From positions 141,206,640 through 141,270,639 of the forward strand of contig CM043955.1 in assembly GCA_014529385.2 (NCBI GenBank): a stretch of DNA of 64,000 nucleotides. Direction: 5' to 3'. This document shows, piece by piece, positions 1 to 12,646 of this stretch. Every line of letters begins with the position of its first letter. Within the stretch, counting starts at the first letter, position 1. The DNA comes from Adiantum capillus-veneris. Lineage: Eukaryota > Streptophyta > Polypodiopsida > Polypodiales > Pteridaceae. A model generated the notes under the pieces. The model had not been told where the DNA came from. It worked only from the letters and a program-made list of their open reading frames with translations, and searched no databases. Position numbers and translations under genes: made by a program.

Positions 1-3000
1 GATGCAACATCACATTCTAACCGACAACAGACGTTCAGCTACCAGAACCAACAAGCAACCCAATCATCATTGCAGGCATGGCTTCAACAAAGTGCGACAT
101 TGGAACAAAACCGAAATAGAAATGGTTATCCAGCTGCAAGAGGTCTAAGAGATTTACAAGAACCACCACTCTATTCACAATATCAAGGCAAGAGTAAGCC
201 AAAAACTCAAGAGTCGGCACAGCCTAGAAGACAACCCATAGAACGAGTTCGAAGAGATGAACCACCTCTTGCAAGAACCGTCAAAAATTATGGCTTAGGA
301 GAACCTCTGGGAGAGGAACCCTCCCAGTACCGAAGGCCAGAGGAGACATATTGAGTAGGACGAGGAGGACCAATGATGAGATTTGTAGACCATCGTAGAA
401 TTAGACCTTCTCAGGTGCAAAAATGGATAAACAAGAAATACACGAGAAACAGAGACCCTAGAGATCATGTAGCAGCCTTTGTGCGCGTACTTAGAGCTGA
501 AGAAGTGTTGGACTTCTCTACTCAATTTGCAAGGTTTGGGCTTACTCTAGAGGAGGATGCCGCTACTTGGTTTGACTCTGTGGAGTGTAGAGATTTCGAG
601 TCTATGGAGGAAGTTTTTGACGAATATATAGAGGAATTCTCACAAAGGGGGATAGCTCATAATACAGTCTCACAAGTCCATAAGCTCAAACAAAAAGAAG
701 GGGAATCTGTGCGAAAGGTAGCCCTACATCTAAAAAGATATGTGAACTTCTGTCCTGTGGAAGAACTGCCAACTCAGTCCAGACTTATGCTTATATTTAT
801 TCAAGGACTAAGGAATGCAGATCTCCAGAAGGACTTACATATGAAGAGGAGCACGACGTTAAATGAGTTAACTAAGGAAGCTCTTTGCCTTGTAGACAAT
901 TGTGCGGTCTACAAGGAGGGTGAATTTAAGGATCTTGATGACGATTCATCCTCACAACAAAGTAGAAGCAAGTTCTCTAAGACATCACTGAAAGGAGAAG
1001 TAGCTGTAAGCCAGGAGCAGCTTGTAGAGGACGTGCTAAAATTTTTTTATATGTATGCCAAGCCTCAGGCTAAGCAGCCGAAATGGTGTGCTATTGAACA
1101 AAAATGGACAAACCATGCGACAGAGGAATGTTATCATAACAAGGGATATGTGAGAGAGCGACCATATGCTCCCCAAGTTCAGGCAGCATCTCCTCAACTT
1201 CCACTGATGCCTAGGTATCAAGCATGCAGCCTATCTGGACCTGTAGGTGTTGAAAGACCACAACCAGTATTGGGGCAACAACCACCTCTACTAGGAGTAA
1301 GACCGGTAGGCATAAGATACACACCAACGGTAAACGAACCAGAAGAGAAGGCTTTGGTACCTATGCATGCATATTACGATGATTCCAATGGATATGTAGC
1401 AAATCATGTCTATTAAACACCAGAAGAACCACCAATGCCAGAACCTTGGAGCATGGTTGGAAGTACAGGACCACCAACAGGTGCACATGCAGCAGGAGAA
1501 GGAAGATACATCATGGATGAACGAACACTGTTGTTCATAGCCAACGGAGGCATGGGAAGGCAGAGGCATGCATACCAACAAAGAGGAGCTCAAGGAGCAC
1601 CTCAACAGCCTAAGGGACCCTACTACAAGTGTTGTGGATACCATTGGCTAAGAGACTGTCCTCATGATGAAATCATTAGAGCCAACGCATATTGCACCGG
1701 GTGTGGAATTACTCACTTGATTCTTGATTTCCCTAAGAACCCGAGCAAAGGAGAAAAAAATTCATTTAACATGGTAAATTCCATACCATCGCCAGTGGGG
1801 TCAGAAAACGAAACTACGGTTCCTGTTAAGGTCTTGACGAGAGCCCAAACAAGGAAAGATGACAATCAGCCCAAGAGTAATGATGGAAATCAAGAGGAAA
1901 TCAAGACTGACAAGTCTAGCGTCAGTCGTGATAATCCTTGGAAAGAACGAAGAGCGAAAATGAAAGCTAGACATGAACAAAAACAGAAGGCTGTAGAAGT
2001 TGAGCTAACAATGGCTTGAGAGCAACTTAAACAGCAGAGAGAGTCTAGCTCTCTAAAATCAATGGAGGGACCTAGGAGTGCAATTTCAGGAGGGTCTGTA
2101 TTGGTAGATAAGGTCAATGAACCCTTGGATGCAATCTTGCAAGCCTATGAAGCAAGATTGAAAAACAGACAGACTCTAGAGCAAAGGTGGATGTCATATC
2201 CATATCCAGAGATAGAAAAACAGAGACTAGAGATGTGCAAGCAGTTGATTGAAACTGCACAAGCCTTACTAGAGACTCCACCTATGGAAGTGAGGGATAG
2301 AATACTCAAACCACCAAACAATGAAACACCTATCAAAACTGAACAAAGGGTACCTTACAAGATAGAAAACGTTAAATCCTTGCCTGATGTAGAGGATGCA
2401 AGAATCGTGCCTAATAGCACTGATGAATCACCAAAGGGTTTTCCACCATATGCACCCACTGTGGAAGAAAAATGGCCTGAAGAGATATGGGAAACGGTGA
2501 GAAAAGCTCAAGAAAAATATGAGACCAAAACAGTCGAGTTAGCGCCTTTCTCGGAGTTGAACTTGAATAAATCATCATGGGATTTAGACGCTAAATCATT
2601 TCAAGGGGATGATGGCTCAGTTACATCAGAAGATAGCAGACCAGCATCACTCATAACTTTGCCACCATACATGGGGGACTACGAGGCAAAGTCAGAAATT
2701 CGAAGGGTACCTTCTTAAAGAATAGGAGGGTCAAATCAATTGGACACTAAAATTTTGACAGACTTGTTGTCTACTCCGGTCAAGTGTACAATCACATTGG
2801 AAGAATTGTTAAAAATTAGGCCAAGCATGTGGACGGAAGTGGAAAAATGTCTTGAAAAATTTGGTATAAGGACGCCTCTTAAGTTCTTCGAAAGTGAGCT
2901 TAATGACACAGAACCGAAGAGAGTCAACACTAGACCAGTGCCTCTCAGCAAGGTTGGAAAGTATTGTGAGGGTGAAGACGGCAACACTAGTCTACCAGTT

Positions 3001-3822
3001 GAGTATAACGGCATAGAGACTAAGGCCATACTTGATAGTGGAGCTGGAATTGCCATTGCTACCAAATTGCTATGGAAAAAATGGGGAAAACCGGCAATAC
3101 GAACAACTAGAATGAAATTGCAACTAGCGGATGGGCACGTAGAAAGACCTATAGGATTGCTTGAGGCAATTGCGGTATCTTCATGTGGCATAGAGTATGA
3201 ACATACATTTGCCATAGTAGATTTCGGCAAGAAAAACAATTATGAAATCATCCTTGGTAGGCCGTTCATGAGGCAACTCAAGATAGTGATGGACTGGGGG
3301 TATGATTATTTGTATCTAAGACATGCTGAAACCACTATACGTGTAAATATGAGGAATCATAGCTACCATGATGTCACGAGAACACCTGTGGAATATTTCA
3401 ACTCAGCCACCATTAGTGGATCAGAAGTCCTACCGTGGTTCTGTAAGAAAAAGGAGATATGTATGTGCGAAGCATCTCAATGTAGTGAATTCGACCACAA
3501 TGAAAGGACACTAGAGAGGGTATTGGAAGATGATGCCTATATACGAGAGCCCTTCCCCGAAGAGAAGCTTGAACCCCTAGAATGGTCTCAAATTTTGGCT
3601 ACTTTGGATGTGTACGTCAATGAAGTCACTCCCACAAAATTCTGTGACGAGAATGGATACGATATCGTACCATACTACATGTTGAGCAAAATTGTGGAGG
3701 AAGATGAGAACAAAGGAGACACCGAGAATGTGAGGGTCAATCAAATGGAAACGAAACTTGATATTAAGATAGTGGGTTATGTGGACATCCCCACTAAAAA
3801 CATTGAGCAGGATGGAGAATAA
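1..3822 (+). pseudogene. gag-pro: gag-protease region of element A
   Basis: A single frame runs from the window edge and is interrupted by stops at about 352, 1414, 2017 and 2716. The stop at 352 is TGA where sister copy B encodes Arg, and the one at 1414 is TAA where B encodes Tyr. The stop at 2017 is shared with B. A retrotransposon-gag-like segment lies near 470-680 (conserved AATWF and EEF motifs). Cys-rich knuckle-like motifs follow near 1621-1730 (KCCGYHWLRDCPH, then CTGCGITH). The retropepsin active site is the DSG near 3033, followed by the ILGRPF motif near 3250, so protein processing would be its role. Residues 700-900 are Glu/Lys-rich linker. The start codon is outside the window; copy B suggests a start about 0.8 kb upstream. 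Confidence 0.85.
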
Positions 3823-5286
3823 TTTTATGATTATTCTTATCAATGTAAAAACGAAGATAATGCGGATGACGAGAAGTCGGAAAATACGAAAGAAGACGAC
3901 CATCGGGATCAAGAAAATGACGTCTTTTACGACTTCCCGAACCAGAATGCGAGATGCCAAAAAAGATACAAGAGTAGACGACACCATAAAAGTCTACCAA
4001 CTAGGTTTAGACCTATGCCTGAGTTCAGGAGTAAGACACATTTCCTTATGAATATTCATGCTGTTGATTGTGCTAAGGATAAAGTGTCAGGAAGATTTCT
4101 TAAGATTGCTGAAGACCCAGGTTTTAAGGCAAGACTGTTGAAACTTAAGAAAACCAGCAAGACAAAAAATAGAGTTGCAAGGGAAATATTGGATGTCATT
4201 GGAGATCCAATTATAACGAAAGTTAAGTGAAAAAATAAATACAATGATTTGAAACAAAAGCTGAAAAATGTATGGACAACTGAGATGGAAAGTAGCGATG
4301 GATTGAACGTTAGTGAGGGGCGTAAAGGGATAGATGTACCTCATCACTATTGTAAGTACACCATTCAGGAGAGAAAATTGGTGGTCTAGAAACCGATGAG
4401 AGAGCCTAAACCCAACGAGTCCTATGATGGACCAGAGAACGCCAAGAAAATAGACCTAGCACAGCCTGGAGAAAGTCCTCGACCGGCTTACATTGCCACT
4501 GATCTAAGCGAGGAAGCAGAGGACTTATTGATCAAAATGCTTAAAGAATTTTGTGATGTATTTGCATGGTCATACAAAGATCTGAAGGGGGTGGATCCTA
4601 ACATTTGTGAACATTCGATCCCTCTGAAGTCGGATGCAAAGCCAAGCAAACAACACCCGTACACGTACAATGAGACATTCTCCAAAAGGATCAAGGATGA
4701 GATAGACAAAGTTATGGATGTTAAATTTATTTATGAGATAGAACACATTGAGTGGGTGTCGCCAATCGTGGTGGTACCTAAGAAAAATGAAAAATTACGG
4801 GTGTCTGTGAATCTCAAGAAGGTAAATGAAGCAAAAATAAGGGACAACTATCACGGAACACGTCCTAGAACAAGTAGCAGGCAAGCAGACCTATAGCTTT
4901 ATGGATGGATTCTCTGGTTATAACCAATTGGGGGTTAAACTAGAAGATCAATACAAAACAGCGTTCGCAATTGAATGGGGCATATATGTGTTTAGGGTAG
5001 TGCCATTTGGCTTGATTTTACGGTAGTAGTAAAGAAAGGTCTGTGAATCTCAAGAAGGTAAATGAAGCAAAAATAAGGGACAACTATCCTCTTCCTATCA
5101 TGGAACACGTCCTAGAACAAGTAGCAGGCAAGCAGACCTATAGCTTTATGGATGGATTCTCTGGTTATAACCAATTGGGGGTTAAACTAGAAGATCAATA
5201 CAAAACAGCGTTCGCAACTGAATGGGGCATATATGTGTTTAGGGTAGTGCCATTTGGCTTGATTTTACGGTAGTAGTAAAGAAAGG
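3823..5286 (+). pseudogene. pol: reverse transcriptase remnant of element A
   Basis: The gag-protease frame continues through stops near 3820, 4228 and 4387 into an RT N-terminal half at 4396-4896 (motifs CDVFAWSYKDLKG, WVSPIVVVPKK, LRVSVNLKKVN). An 11-bp deletion after the NY of this segment shifts the frame. The same stretch is present again, without that deletion, at 5040-5286, giving FMDGFSGYNQ and VPFGL. The sequence then runs into stops. The catalytic YxDD motif, the RT C-terminal half and RNase H are missing, so this copy could not make active RT. An 88-codon linker near 3823-4090 is Asp/Glu/Lys-rich. Confidence 0.82.
4804..5286 (+). repeat. tandem duplication inside the RT gene
   Basis: Unit 1 (4804-5039, 236 bp) and unit 2 (5040-5286, 247 bp) are nearly identical, both starting TCTGTGAATCTC and ending AGTAGTAAAGAAAGG. 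The length difference is an 11-bp deletion in unit 1, lying between two copies of the short direct repeat CTATC, as expected of replication slippage. The near-identity suggests that the duplication is younger than most of the element's decay. Confidence 0.93.
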
Positions 5287-5289
5287 AAA

Positions 5290-7087
5290 AACTCATCAAA
5301 GAGCATACCACCTTTCTTGATTACTAAATGGCGAAAAGGTTACTGGTGTAGATGATGATCTCCCAGATGCATACCTATTTAATATAGAGATGGTACCAAA
5401 GTGGTCAGAGCAGATTATTCCGTTGTTGACATATGGAATGAATCTTGACGAAAGACACACGATGGAAGACGTTAGACAAGCACAAAATTAAACAATGCTT
5501 GCGGGGAGAATGTATCATCATGGTAACGATGGGATTCTAAGGTTATGTATAGGCCCAGAGGAGTACGACGCTTATCTAGAGGAGGCACATACACAGACAG
5601 GGGGTTTCCATCGAGGAAATCAAATAACCTATGAACCATTATGAAGACTTGGAGTGTATTGGCCTGGAATGGCAGGCGATGTAGCTAATCACATCAAGAA
5701 ATGAAACTTTTGCACAACCAATACCACTGTGGATTATGCCACATTATACCAAGTGACGATACAAATCAAGCGAATAGGTATACCATCATTAGTGACCAAT
5801 TGTATAAAAGAGGAACCAATGACCAATTGAGGATAGTTCCACATGAAAATGATTACTTTCCATTATTGGAGCAAGCCCATGTCGGCATAGTAGGGCGTCA
5901 TTTTTCGGCGGAGAGAACCGTAAAAATCATTATGATTGCAGGCATATGGTGGCCGACCATGATTCAAGATGCAGTAGAATTTGTGAAAAGGTGTGATGAA
6001 TGTCAACGCACTAAGGTACCAGTTAAGAGAGACAACATGCCTTTAAGACCAATGATGAGTGCTTGAGCATTCGCTAAATGGGGATTGGACTTTGTTGGTC
6101 CTATTACTCCACCAGCTTATTGTTCACAAGCACAATACATCATAGTGGCCACTGATTATATGACCAAATGGGTGGAAGCAAAAGCCACAACAAAAGCAGA
6201 TGCAAGAACCACGGCACAATTCTTATATGAATATGTGTTTACAAGATATGTCCTACCAATCGAGCTGGTGAGTGATCGAGGGACGCACTTTGTAAATGAA
6301 GTTATTGAACATCTCTTGACTGAGTTTATGGTAATTCATCGCAAATCTGCACCCTACCATCCACAAGCCAATGGCCAAGCAGAAGCGACCAACAAAATAT
6401 TGTGCACAGTTCTTACAAAACTGGTTAGTGAAACAAGGACGGACTGGGATCAAATGCTATATTCAGCATTGTGGGCTCGAGTTGCATATAAAACAACACT
6501 CAATGCTACACCGTTTAATATGGTGTATGGGTTAAATGCAATACTGCCTATTGAATTTTTGATTCCAATGCTAAGGGTAGCTAAACTGTTGGAATGGATG
6601 GGCCATGAGATTTTAGAACGGTTAGATGACCTAGAAAAACTAGACGAGTTAAGCCCAATGCAGTAGCAACCATTTTTGCCAAGGAAAGACAACAGAAAGA
6701 GTTTATTGACAAACATGTCAAAAACAAGGACTTTAAAACGGGGGACTATGTCTTGGTATACACCCTTAAACAGCATGCCAAGAAACTAAAGAAAAGAGGA
6801 ATGGGGCCTTATTTGATTTTAGATATCTTGTCTAGCCGAGCAGTAAACTTCTTTCGACACTAGATGGAAAACATATGCCGAATTGGATTAGTGGGTGTTG
6901 TTTGAAAAAGTATCATCTACCTCTAACTCCTGGGATGTTGTTTCAATTGTCTTATGGTAAAGCCTATAGACAGGAACAACAACAAGTTCATGAGCAGGCA
7001 CAACAAGAAGCCAAGGAACGCATTGCTAAGCGAAAGCAGTTTCTGAGGACAATAAACATGGTCACACCGATGATGACTGAAGAATAA
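5290..7087 (+). pseudogene. int: integrase of element A with two zinc-finger modules
   Basis: A linker and a first HHCC-like module lie in frame 2 at about 5340-5715 (AHTQTGGFH, then VYWPGM, with TGA in place of the first Cys). A second, better kept HHCC module follows in frame 1 at about 5800-6020 (QAHVGIVGRH, CDECQR). The catalytic core at 6085-6666 shows the D,D,E residues in ATDYMTKW, VSDRGTHF and NGQAEATNK. A stop at 6064 (TGA) separates finger from core. After 6650 the frame shifts and the C-terminal region continues (KTGDYVLVY, GMGPYLI), then shifts again to LDGKHMPNWISGC and LKKYH near 6880-6930. The product would insert the cDNA. Several frameshifts and stops make it inactive. Confidence 0.82.
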
Positions 7088-7195
7088 CGTTACTCTTCCA
7101 AAAATCCAAACAATCAAAGTGGATATACAAAGCAAAAAACTAGCAAGGACAATCATAGACCTTATGGCTTAGGATGAGAACACGTGGTGTAGTCC

Positions 7196-7558
7196 TTACA
7201 TTAAAGCATATGCAGGCACAGAACAAGTAGAAACCTATGCATTGCTTGACATTGGGGAAAAATTGAGTGTCATCAGCTTTGAGCTCTTTCAAAACTTGGA
7301 CCAATGACGAAATTCACAGAAACACACAAGATGAAAGTCACATCGGGTGATGAGGTGACCACTTTGTGGTCTATTATGTTACCAATCACAGTGCAAGGGC
7401 ACATATACACTCATAAGTTCCATGTGCTGCCACCAAATAGATCAGCAACACCGTGTATCTTAGTAGTGTCGTGGATGAAAGTTAACAGAGTATTCATTGA
7501 TTTGGATACTTATGAAGCACTGTTCAGAAATGAAACCTTTTCAGAACCCTTCTTATAA
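7196..7558 (+). pseudogene. retropepsin-like segment downstream of integrase
   Basis: Two adjoining frames joined by a shift near 7300 read like an aspartic protease of the gag-associated type. The first gives YALLDIGEKLSVIS, where DIG stands in the position of the catalytic DTG/DSG. The second (7304-7558) ends with ILVVSWMKVNRVFIDLDT, which resembles the ILGMDWL-type C-terminal motif. The element already has a protease near 3033, upstream of RT, so a second one after integrase is out of place. It could be a captured fragment of another element or a modified protease-fold domain of the third module. The assignment rests on motif order only. Confidence 0.5.
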
Positions 7559-9221
7559 TATGATAAATATGTGTCAATGTGGAGACAGGAGTCCGTACAT
7601 CTGCAACGCACTAATCAACAACAATCAAAGTTTGGATGGCAAGAAATGTATTATCAAAAGCCAACAATCATGTAGGGAACCAGGAAAAGGTGGGTGCGAT
7701 GTACAGATCTATCCGAGGCACAATTTCATCAAGGGCGGAAATATCAAGTTTGGCTCAGCAAGACAACTTAATTCCTGTAAGGGAGTTGACTGAAGAAAAG
7801 AAAAATAACCCTACGAAAGCAAAGCTTCAAAGAACAATTATTAACAAAAAGAATCCGCAACGGACTATATTGGTATGGCCTCCAAAATTACCAATTCAAA
7901 ACAAGCCAACAACATAGGTATGGATGCCGAAGAAGACCAATGAACAGTTGTCTACAACTGCCAATGACAAGCTAGACCATACAGCCATCACACCGAAACA
8001 AGTAGCGTCAATGACAAAAAACACGAGTATCTGTGCAAACAAAGTCAACAAAAAGATATGGAAATGAAAGGAAGTTCAACCAGAACATGCAACAAAGAAT
8101 ACAACCATATCGACTTCAACGGAGGCACAAACAAAAGTTCAAAAACCTTGAAAGACCATCATACAACAAGCGGAAGAATTACAACTTCTTATCGTCAAGA
8201 AAATCTTCCAGCCAACTAACATTACCACAGGAAACCTCACCGACGGATGCCAATAAGCGTATCGCTTATACCTTCCTCTTACATCGCATAAATTTTTTAT
8301 AAATGCATTGACTATGCATGCATATAGGGCTACCTTCCAAGGCCTGCATTAGTACGAGTTAACGTCCATGCACATCACATACCCTTGACGATACCCTGTC
8401 GTCCGGGAGGACACCGACCAAGAAGGGGGGAGGCATTCCAAATGTGCGGACTCACGTCATATATTAGAGGGCAATGTTTGTGATTGATTTTTCAACCAAT
8501 TTTGTGTTTTATTGTGTGATTTTTGGGAAAAGAATATGCCCTCGTAATTAATAAGAATTGGGGACCAAATGATCGTATATGAGCCCCTAGGGATGTGTAT
8601 ATACTGTAAAGCGAGTCAAGACTGGCCAAAAACCGTCGAAAAACAACAAAAAATAGGCCAAGGTTGACGGTTGAGAGCGAGAATGTACATAAACGAGAAA
8701 AAAGTGAGCTACAAAGTGTTTTGCTATTCATTGATATTTTTATAGGTTAGAATTGCTATTTTCGGGTTATTTTGGGATTTATTTGCTTTATTTTAGCCAT
8801 TTTCTAGCAAGAAATATAGAAACAAATCCATAATCCAAATGGAAATGCAACAGAAGAGACGCCTGATCAGAGCAAGGTAAAGAAGACAAAGAAAAAATAT
8901 GGAGTGCGAAGGTGACAGGGCAAAAATGGCCACCGTCATGACGGGACCTCCAAAAGGAGAAATCTGCAAAAATTATAGAACTGGAGCAAACGAGGTCCAA
9001 ATCAAAAAAATTGCGAGCCTAAACCGCATCTTGCGAAAAGTTATGGCCATAGGTAAAAGATGGGAAAATTTCATGTCAGAGCCCTGATCACATATAGGGA
9101 GGCTAGGCAAGAAATCTCTCATTTGAGTCATTTTCCATTGTGAGAGAGAGAGAGCTCCCTACAACATCTGAGACTTCCAGAAGCTCATCCATCATGCACG
9201 GTCACCAGATCGACATCAGAT
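7559..9221 (+). other. spacer between integrase region and third ORF
   Basis: Short Lys/Asn/Gln/Thr-rich open stretches occur up to about 8300 in different frames and match no family I know. They may be a decayed hydrophilic tail of the polyprotein. From 8300 to 9140 there is no supported coding sequence. A purine tract occurs at 8418-8433 and a short GA run at about 9141-9152. This stretch could act as leader for the third ORF, but no promoter or splice site is convincing. Confidence 0.5.
8391..8434 (+). other. internal polypurine tract with short upstream stem
   Basis: A small GTCC-ggga-GGAC stem (8401-8412) is followed by the purine run AAGAAGGGGGGAGG. The terminal tract of the element at 12612-12646 has the same arrangement: a hairpin, then AGGAGGGGGGG. 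The internal copy is not followed by a TG LTR start. It could be a second plus-strand priming site or a relic of an older 3' end. Confidence 0.35.
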
Positions 9222-12200
9222 ATGAGAGGATCCATGGACGCTTCTCTGGAAAAAAGAAAAGGCAAGAACCTGGCAACGGAGGATGCAACACCCTATACAC
9301 TTCTACAAAATTCATTAAAGCCAGTAGCCATATGGATACCTGCAGAAGTGCAACAGGCAGCAGCTTTCCAAATCTACCAAGGTTCCTATATGGATGGCAA
9401 AGGAAATTTTGTGGATACAGTAATGATCCCCAAGGAGGCAGAAAACTACCTGAAAAGATCGCCGCAAAGACCATGGCTGAAGAAAGTTGGCTTATGGGAC
9501 TTTGTTTCACTACCACCAGTGGGGATAGATTTCAAGATAGTACAACAACTAATTGAGACTATCCAAGAAGAAGAAACTTGCAGGGTTGCAGGCATGGATA
9601 ATGAGATGATGGAGATTCAGATCACCAAGGAAATCATCAAAGAAGCTTTAAAAGTGTCTAGTGAGGGAGTAAACATGAAAGAAAGAAGTAAGAATCTCAC
9701 AGTCTACCTGCAAAGATCCAAACTGCCGTCTTTTGAAATCATAGCAAATCCAGAAGGGAGGGTACTGACACAGGTATACAATCAATATTTGTTGAGCTAC
9801 AGCAAGAGACCGCCTAGATACACTACACCACACGGGGTCATCTCAAGAACAATGACTTGGGCTATGGGAATGAAACATGATTGCTATATAGATCATGCAT
9901 CATATCTATTTGAGGAAGTGACAAAGCTACAGCAGGACAAGCCAAATTATATTGCCCAGGGTAGACACAAGGTTGAAGTGCCGTTTAGAGACAGTGCTGG
10001 AAGAGCCGCCTGAGCCAAAGAAGGGAAAGAAAGAAACTCTACAAGTGCCAATCAAGGAAATGAAGTCACAGAAAGCGGCAAGGCTAGAAAAACTAATGGA
10101 AAGTTTCAGAGCTGAGAGGGCACTAAAAGGGGATCTGAGCGAGTTATGGAATCCATCACTTGAGGCTATGTCTGGATCATCCCAAAGGATTCAAAGGGAT
10201 CGGTTTGAAGAATATATCAAGAATTTCGAGATCTTAGATGCTACAGCAGAGAATATCCCAAATATACCGTTTACAAAAGAAGAGGTTGACGAAGTGAGAC
10301 GGCAGCTACTAGAAGAGCAGGAAGGCTAAGAAAGAGAGAGGAAAACAAAGGAGGATCGGGATTTCAAAAAGAAGCAACAAACTCCACCATCAAGCTGAGA
10401 ATCTAGCCCACCACCATCACCACCTCGTCTTAGTCCTCCCCAAACCCAACAAAAAGAGGAGTTGAACAAACCTGATGGGCAACAAGACTTCAAAGTAGAG
10501 AAGAATAAAGAGGAAGAGAAGAAGGCAGAAGTCGAGCCAAAAGATGAGAAGCCAGGTCCAGAAGAAAGAAAATATATAATATTTCTTGATCTCCTAGTTG
10601 CTGGGTACTCTCGAGAAGAGGCAGCTAGTGCAGCTTTTGGGTTGTCAAGCACTAGACCCAAGGAATATATGCAGAGCCCTCGGTTAGTGGAATTGAAGGA
10701 GATGGCCACAGATACAGTGGATTTACAGCCACAAACCAATGATTGGGATGAATTAATGCAAAAACTCACCGGGCTCAGAGCAAGGTCGATGGCCACTGAG
10801 GTTGAAATTGATAATCTCAAAACAAATGAAATTCATATCAAAGCCGAAGTGGACTCGCCGCAAAAGCAAGACCAAGAGAACGCAGAGAAACAAACCAAGC
10901 TGAAAGCCGATCTGGACGCAGATCTACAAAGATGCCAAGAGATGGAAAGACAAAATCAAGCAGCAGAACAAAAGCTTCAAAGAGCAGAGAAGGAGTACAA
11001 GAAAATCAGCAAATCACTGACAAATGAGGAGAAAGAGAGGGACAATTTGACACTATAGCTTGCTGATGAATCCAAAGAGGTTGAAACTTTGAGGAATGCT
11101 AAGGAAAAGGTTGAGCTAGAACATGAGGCAAGCTAGGATGAATTGATAGAGCTAAAAGATCAAATGAAAGTGAAAGATCAGACCATCAAGAGGCTAAGGG
11201 CATCTCCGGCCAGAGTCAGAGCTGCTACCTCGACTAGCACTACTTCAGAGAATGATCTATATGAAGAACATATGAGAGAACTCCAAAAGGAGTTGACACT
11301 AGAAAAGAGACAAAGACTAATGTTGGCCGAGGGCTCCCTAGTAATGCAAAACCGTCTGGAAGATGAAAACAAGGCCATGAAAGATGAATTAGAAGCCTTG
11401 AAAAGGAAGATGGACGAGGACCTAAAGAGATTGCAAACAGAAAATTAAGACACCAAGAAGAAGCTAGAAGAGGCTGAAAAAGCCAATGCAAAATTGAACG
11501 ACCTCTTAGTGAACATGGGAGATCAAGCTGAGCAGCAAGAGAAAGCATATCAGAAACAGGTAGATGAGCTGAAAGGCCAACAACAGACTGAAGAGCAACA
11601 CTTGAGCACAGGGCCAGCAACAATGGAAGACATTGAAATAGAAAATGTGTCAGATCCAGTGGACACCACTATGCAAGAGGACATCCTTGTGGGACCATAC
11701 CAAGAACCCCAGGATCTGACACAAGAAGAAGAAGAAAATCTACAAAAGGCAATAGAAGTGGCAATAAAAGACACGGCCAAAGAAGCAATGGAGTGGGAGC
11801 AGAGAGTATTTAAGTCTATGAACATTCAGAAGTTAGATGCCAACATCATTCGGCATGAATGGCTACAAACTTCTCTCCCATATCCTCTTCTAAAGTATGA
11901 AGTTGCTACAATGAACAAACGGATTAAAGAGGAGCCATTAGTGCCACTATACAAAGCAGTTATCTCAAAACCAGAGGGAGTTAAGCTGATTGTGGATTCT
12001 CAGCCAAAGTGGAGAAAGGCATGGCTAACCAAATACCCGCAATATTTAATTCATCTGGTAGAGGTGCCTAAAAGAGTCGGAGACAACCTTAGCTTTTTCC
12101 CTCTACCAAGGATGCAGACCTGGAAAGCACAATATTTGCTACAGAAAAGCCAACCCACATGGCTCAACTACCCAAAGCTGCTAGGCTTGAAGGCAAGCGA

Positions 12201-12594
12201 GAGAATGAGTGAGTAATACATGGTGAAAACCCTAACGAGTGCCATAAAATTGTTCACTGGCTCGCCTGATGTCTCTTGCATCATGCTCAGAAAAATTTGT
12301 AAAACCCTTCTGGCGGTTTCTGAAATCTTTAAACCTGGACAAGCAACAGACATCATCTTCTTCTTCCAAGACACATATAGATGTGCATATGATCTGTCTG
12401 CTCAGCCTTCTCATGAGGTGATACATGCCCTTTATCAACGAATCATGTTTTTGCCCTCGTATCATCTCCAAGCCTTTGAAGAAGCCTTCTACACTAGTTT
12501 CTTCACCATCAATACAGAGATATTTGGCCCTACATTACTGGTCCAGCATGCACAGTACGAGTCTCTTCTGAAGATGCGCGAAAGCCTCCACTAA
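9222..12594 (+). pseudogene. third ORF of element A, unknown function, with coiled coil
   Basis: A reading frame of about 1,120 codons fills the space between integrase and the 3' LTR. It begins MRGSMDASLEKRKGK at 9222, changes frame once near 9960-10010, and then stays in one frame to 12594 through stops near 10327, 10396, 11056, 11137, 11446 and 12214. Residues 1-260 are a globular-looking domain (motifs GLWDF, VAGMDNEMMEI, RPPRYTTPHGV). The order recalls putative plant transposon protein domains found in Athila-type elements, but weakly. The middle (about 10460-11620) is strongly heptad-like, Glu/Lys/Gln-rich and probably coiled coil. The C-terminal 250 residues are again globular (PYPLLKYEV, FFFQDTYRCAYDL). 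I see no signal peptide or membrane segment, so it does not look like an envelope gene despite its env-like position. Confidence 0.6.
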
Positions 12595-12611
12595 AGAAGC
12601 AGCTCTACCGC

Positions 12612-12646
12612 CATGTCGGGAACGACATGAACTAGGAGGGGGGGAG
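12612..12646 (+). promoter_or_regulatory. hairpin and polypurine tract before the 3' LTR
   Basis: A perfect 7-bp stem CATGTCG/CGACATG with a GGAA loop (12612-12629) precedes the purine tract AGGAGGGGGGGAG that ends at the LTR start TGTTGG (12647). The tract is the expected primer for plus-strand DNA synthesis. The hairpin right before it is unusual and may be structural. Confidence 0.75.

Noticed and set aside
9222-12594. Envelope gene of an endogenous retrovirus-like element
   Set aside because: Position fits, but no signal peptide, furin-type site or membrane anchor is visible; the middle is an acidic/basic coiled coil.
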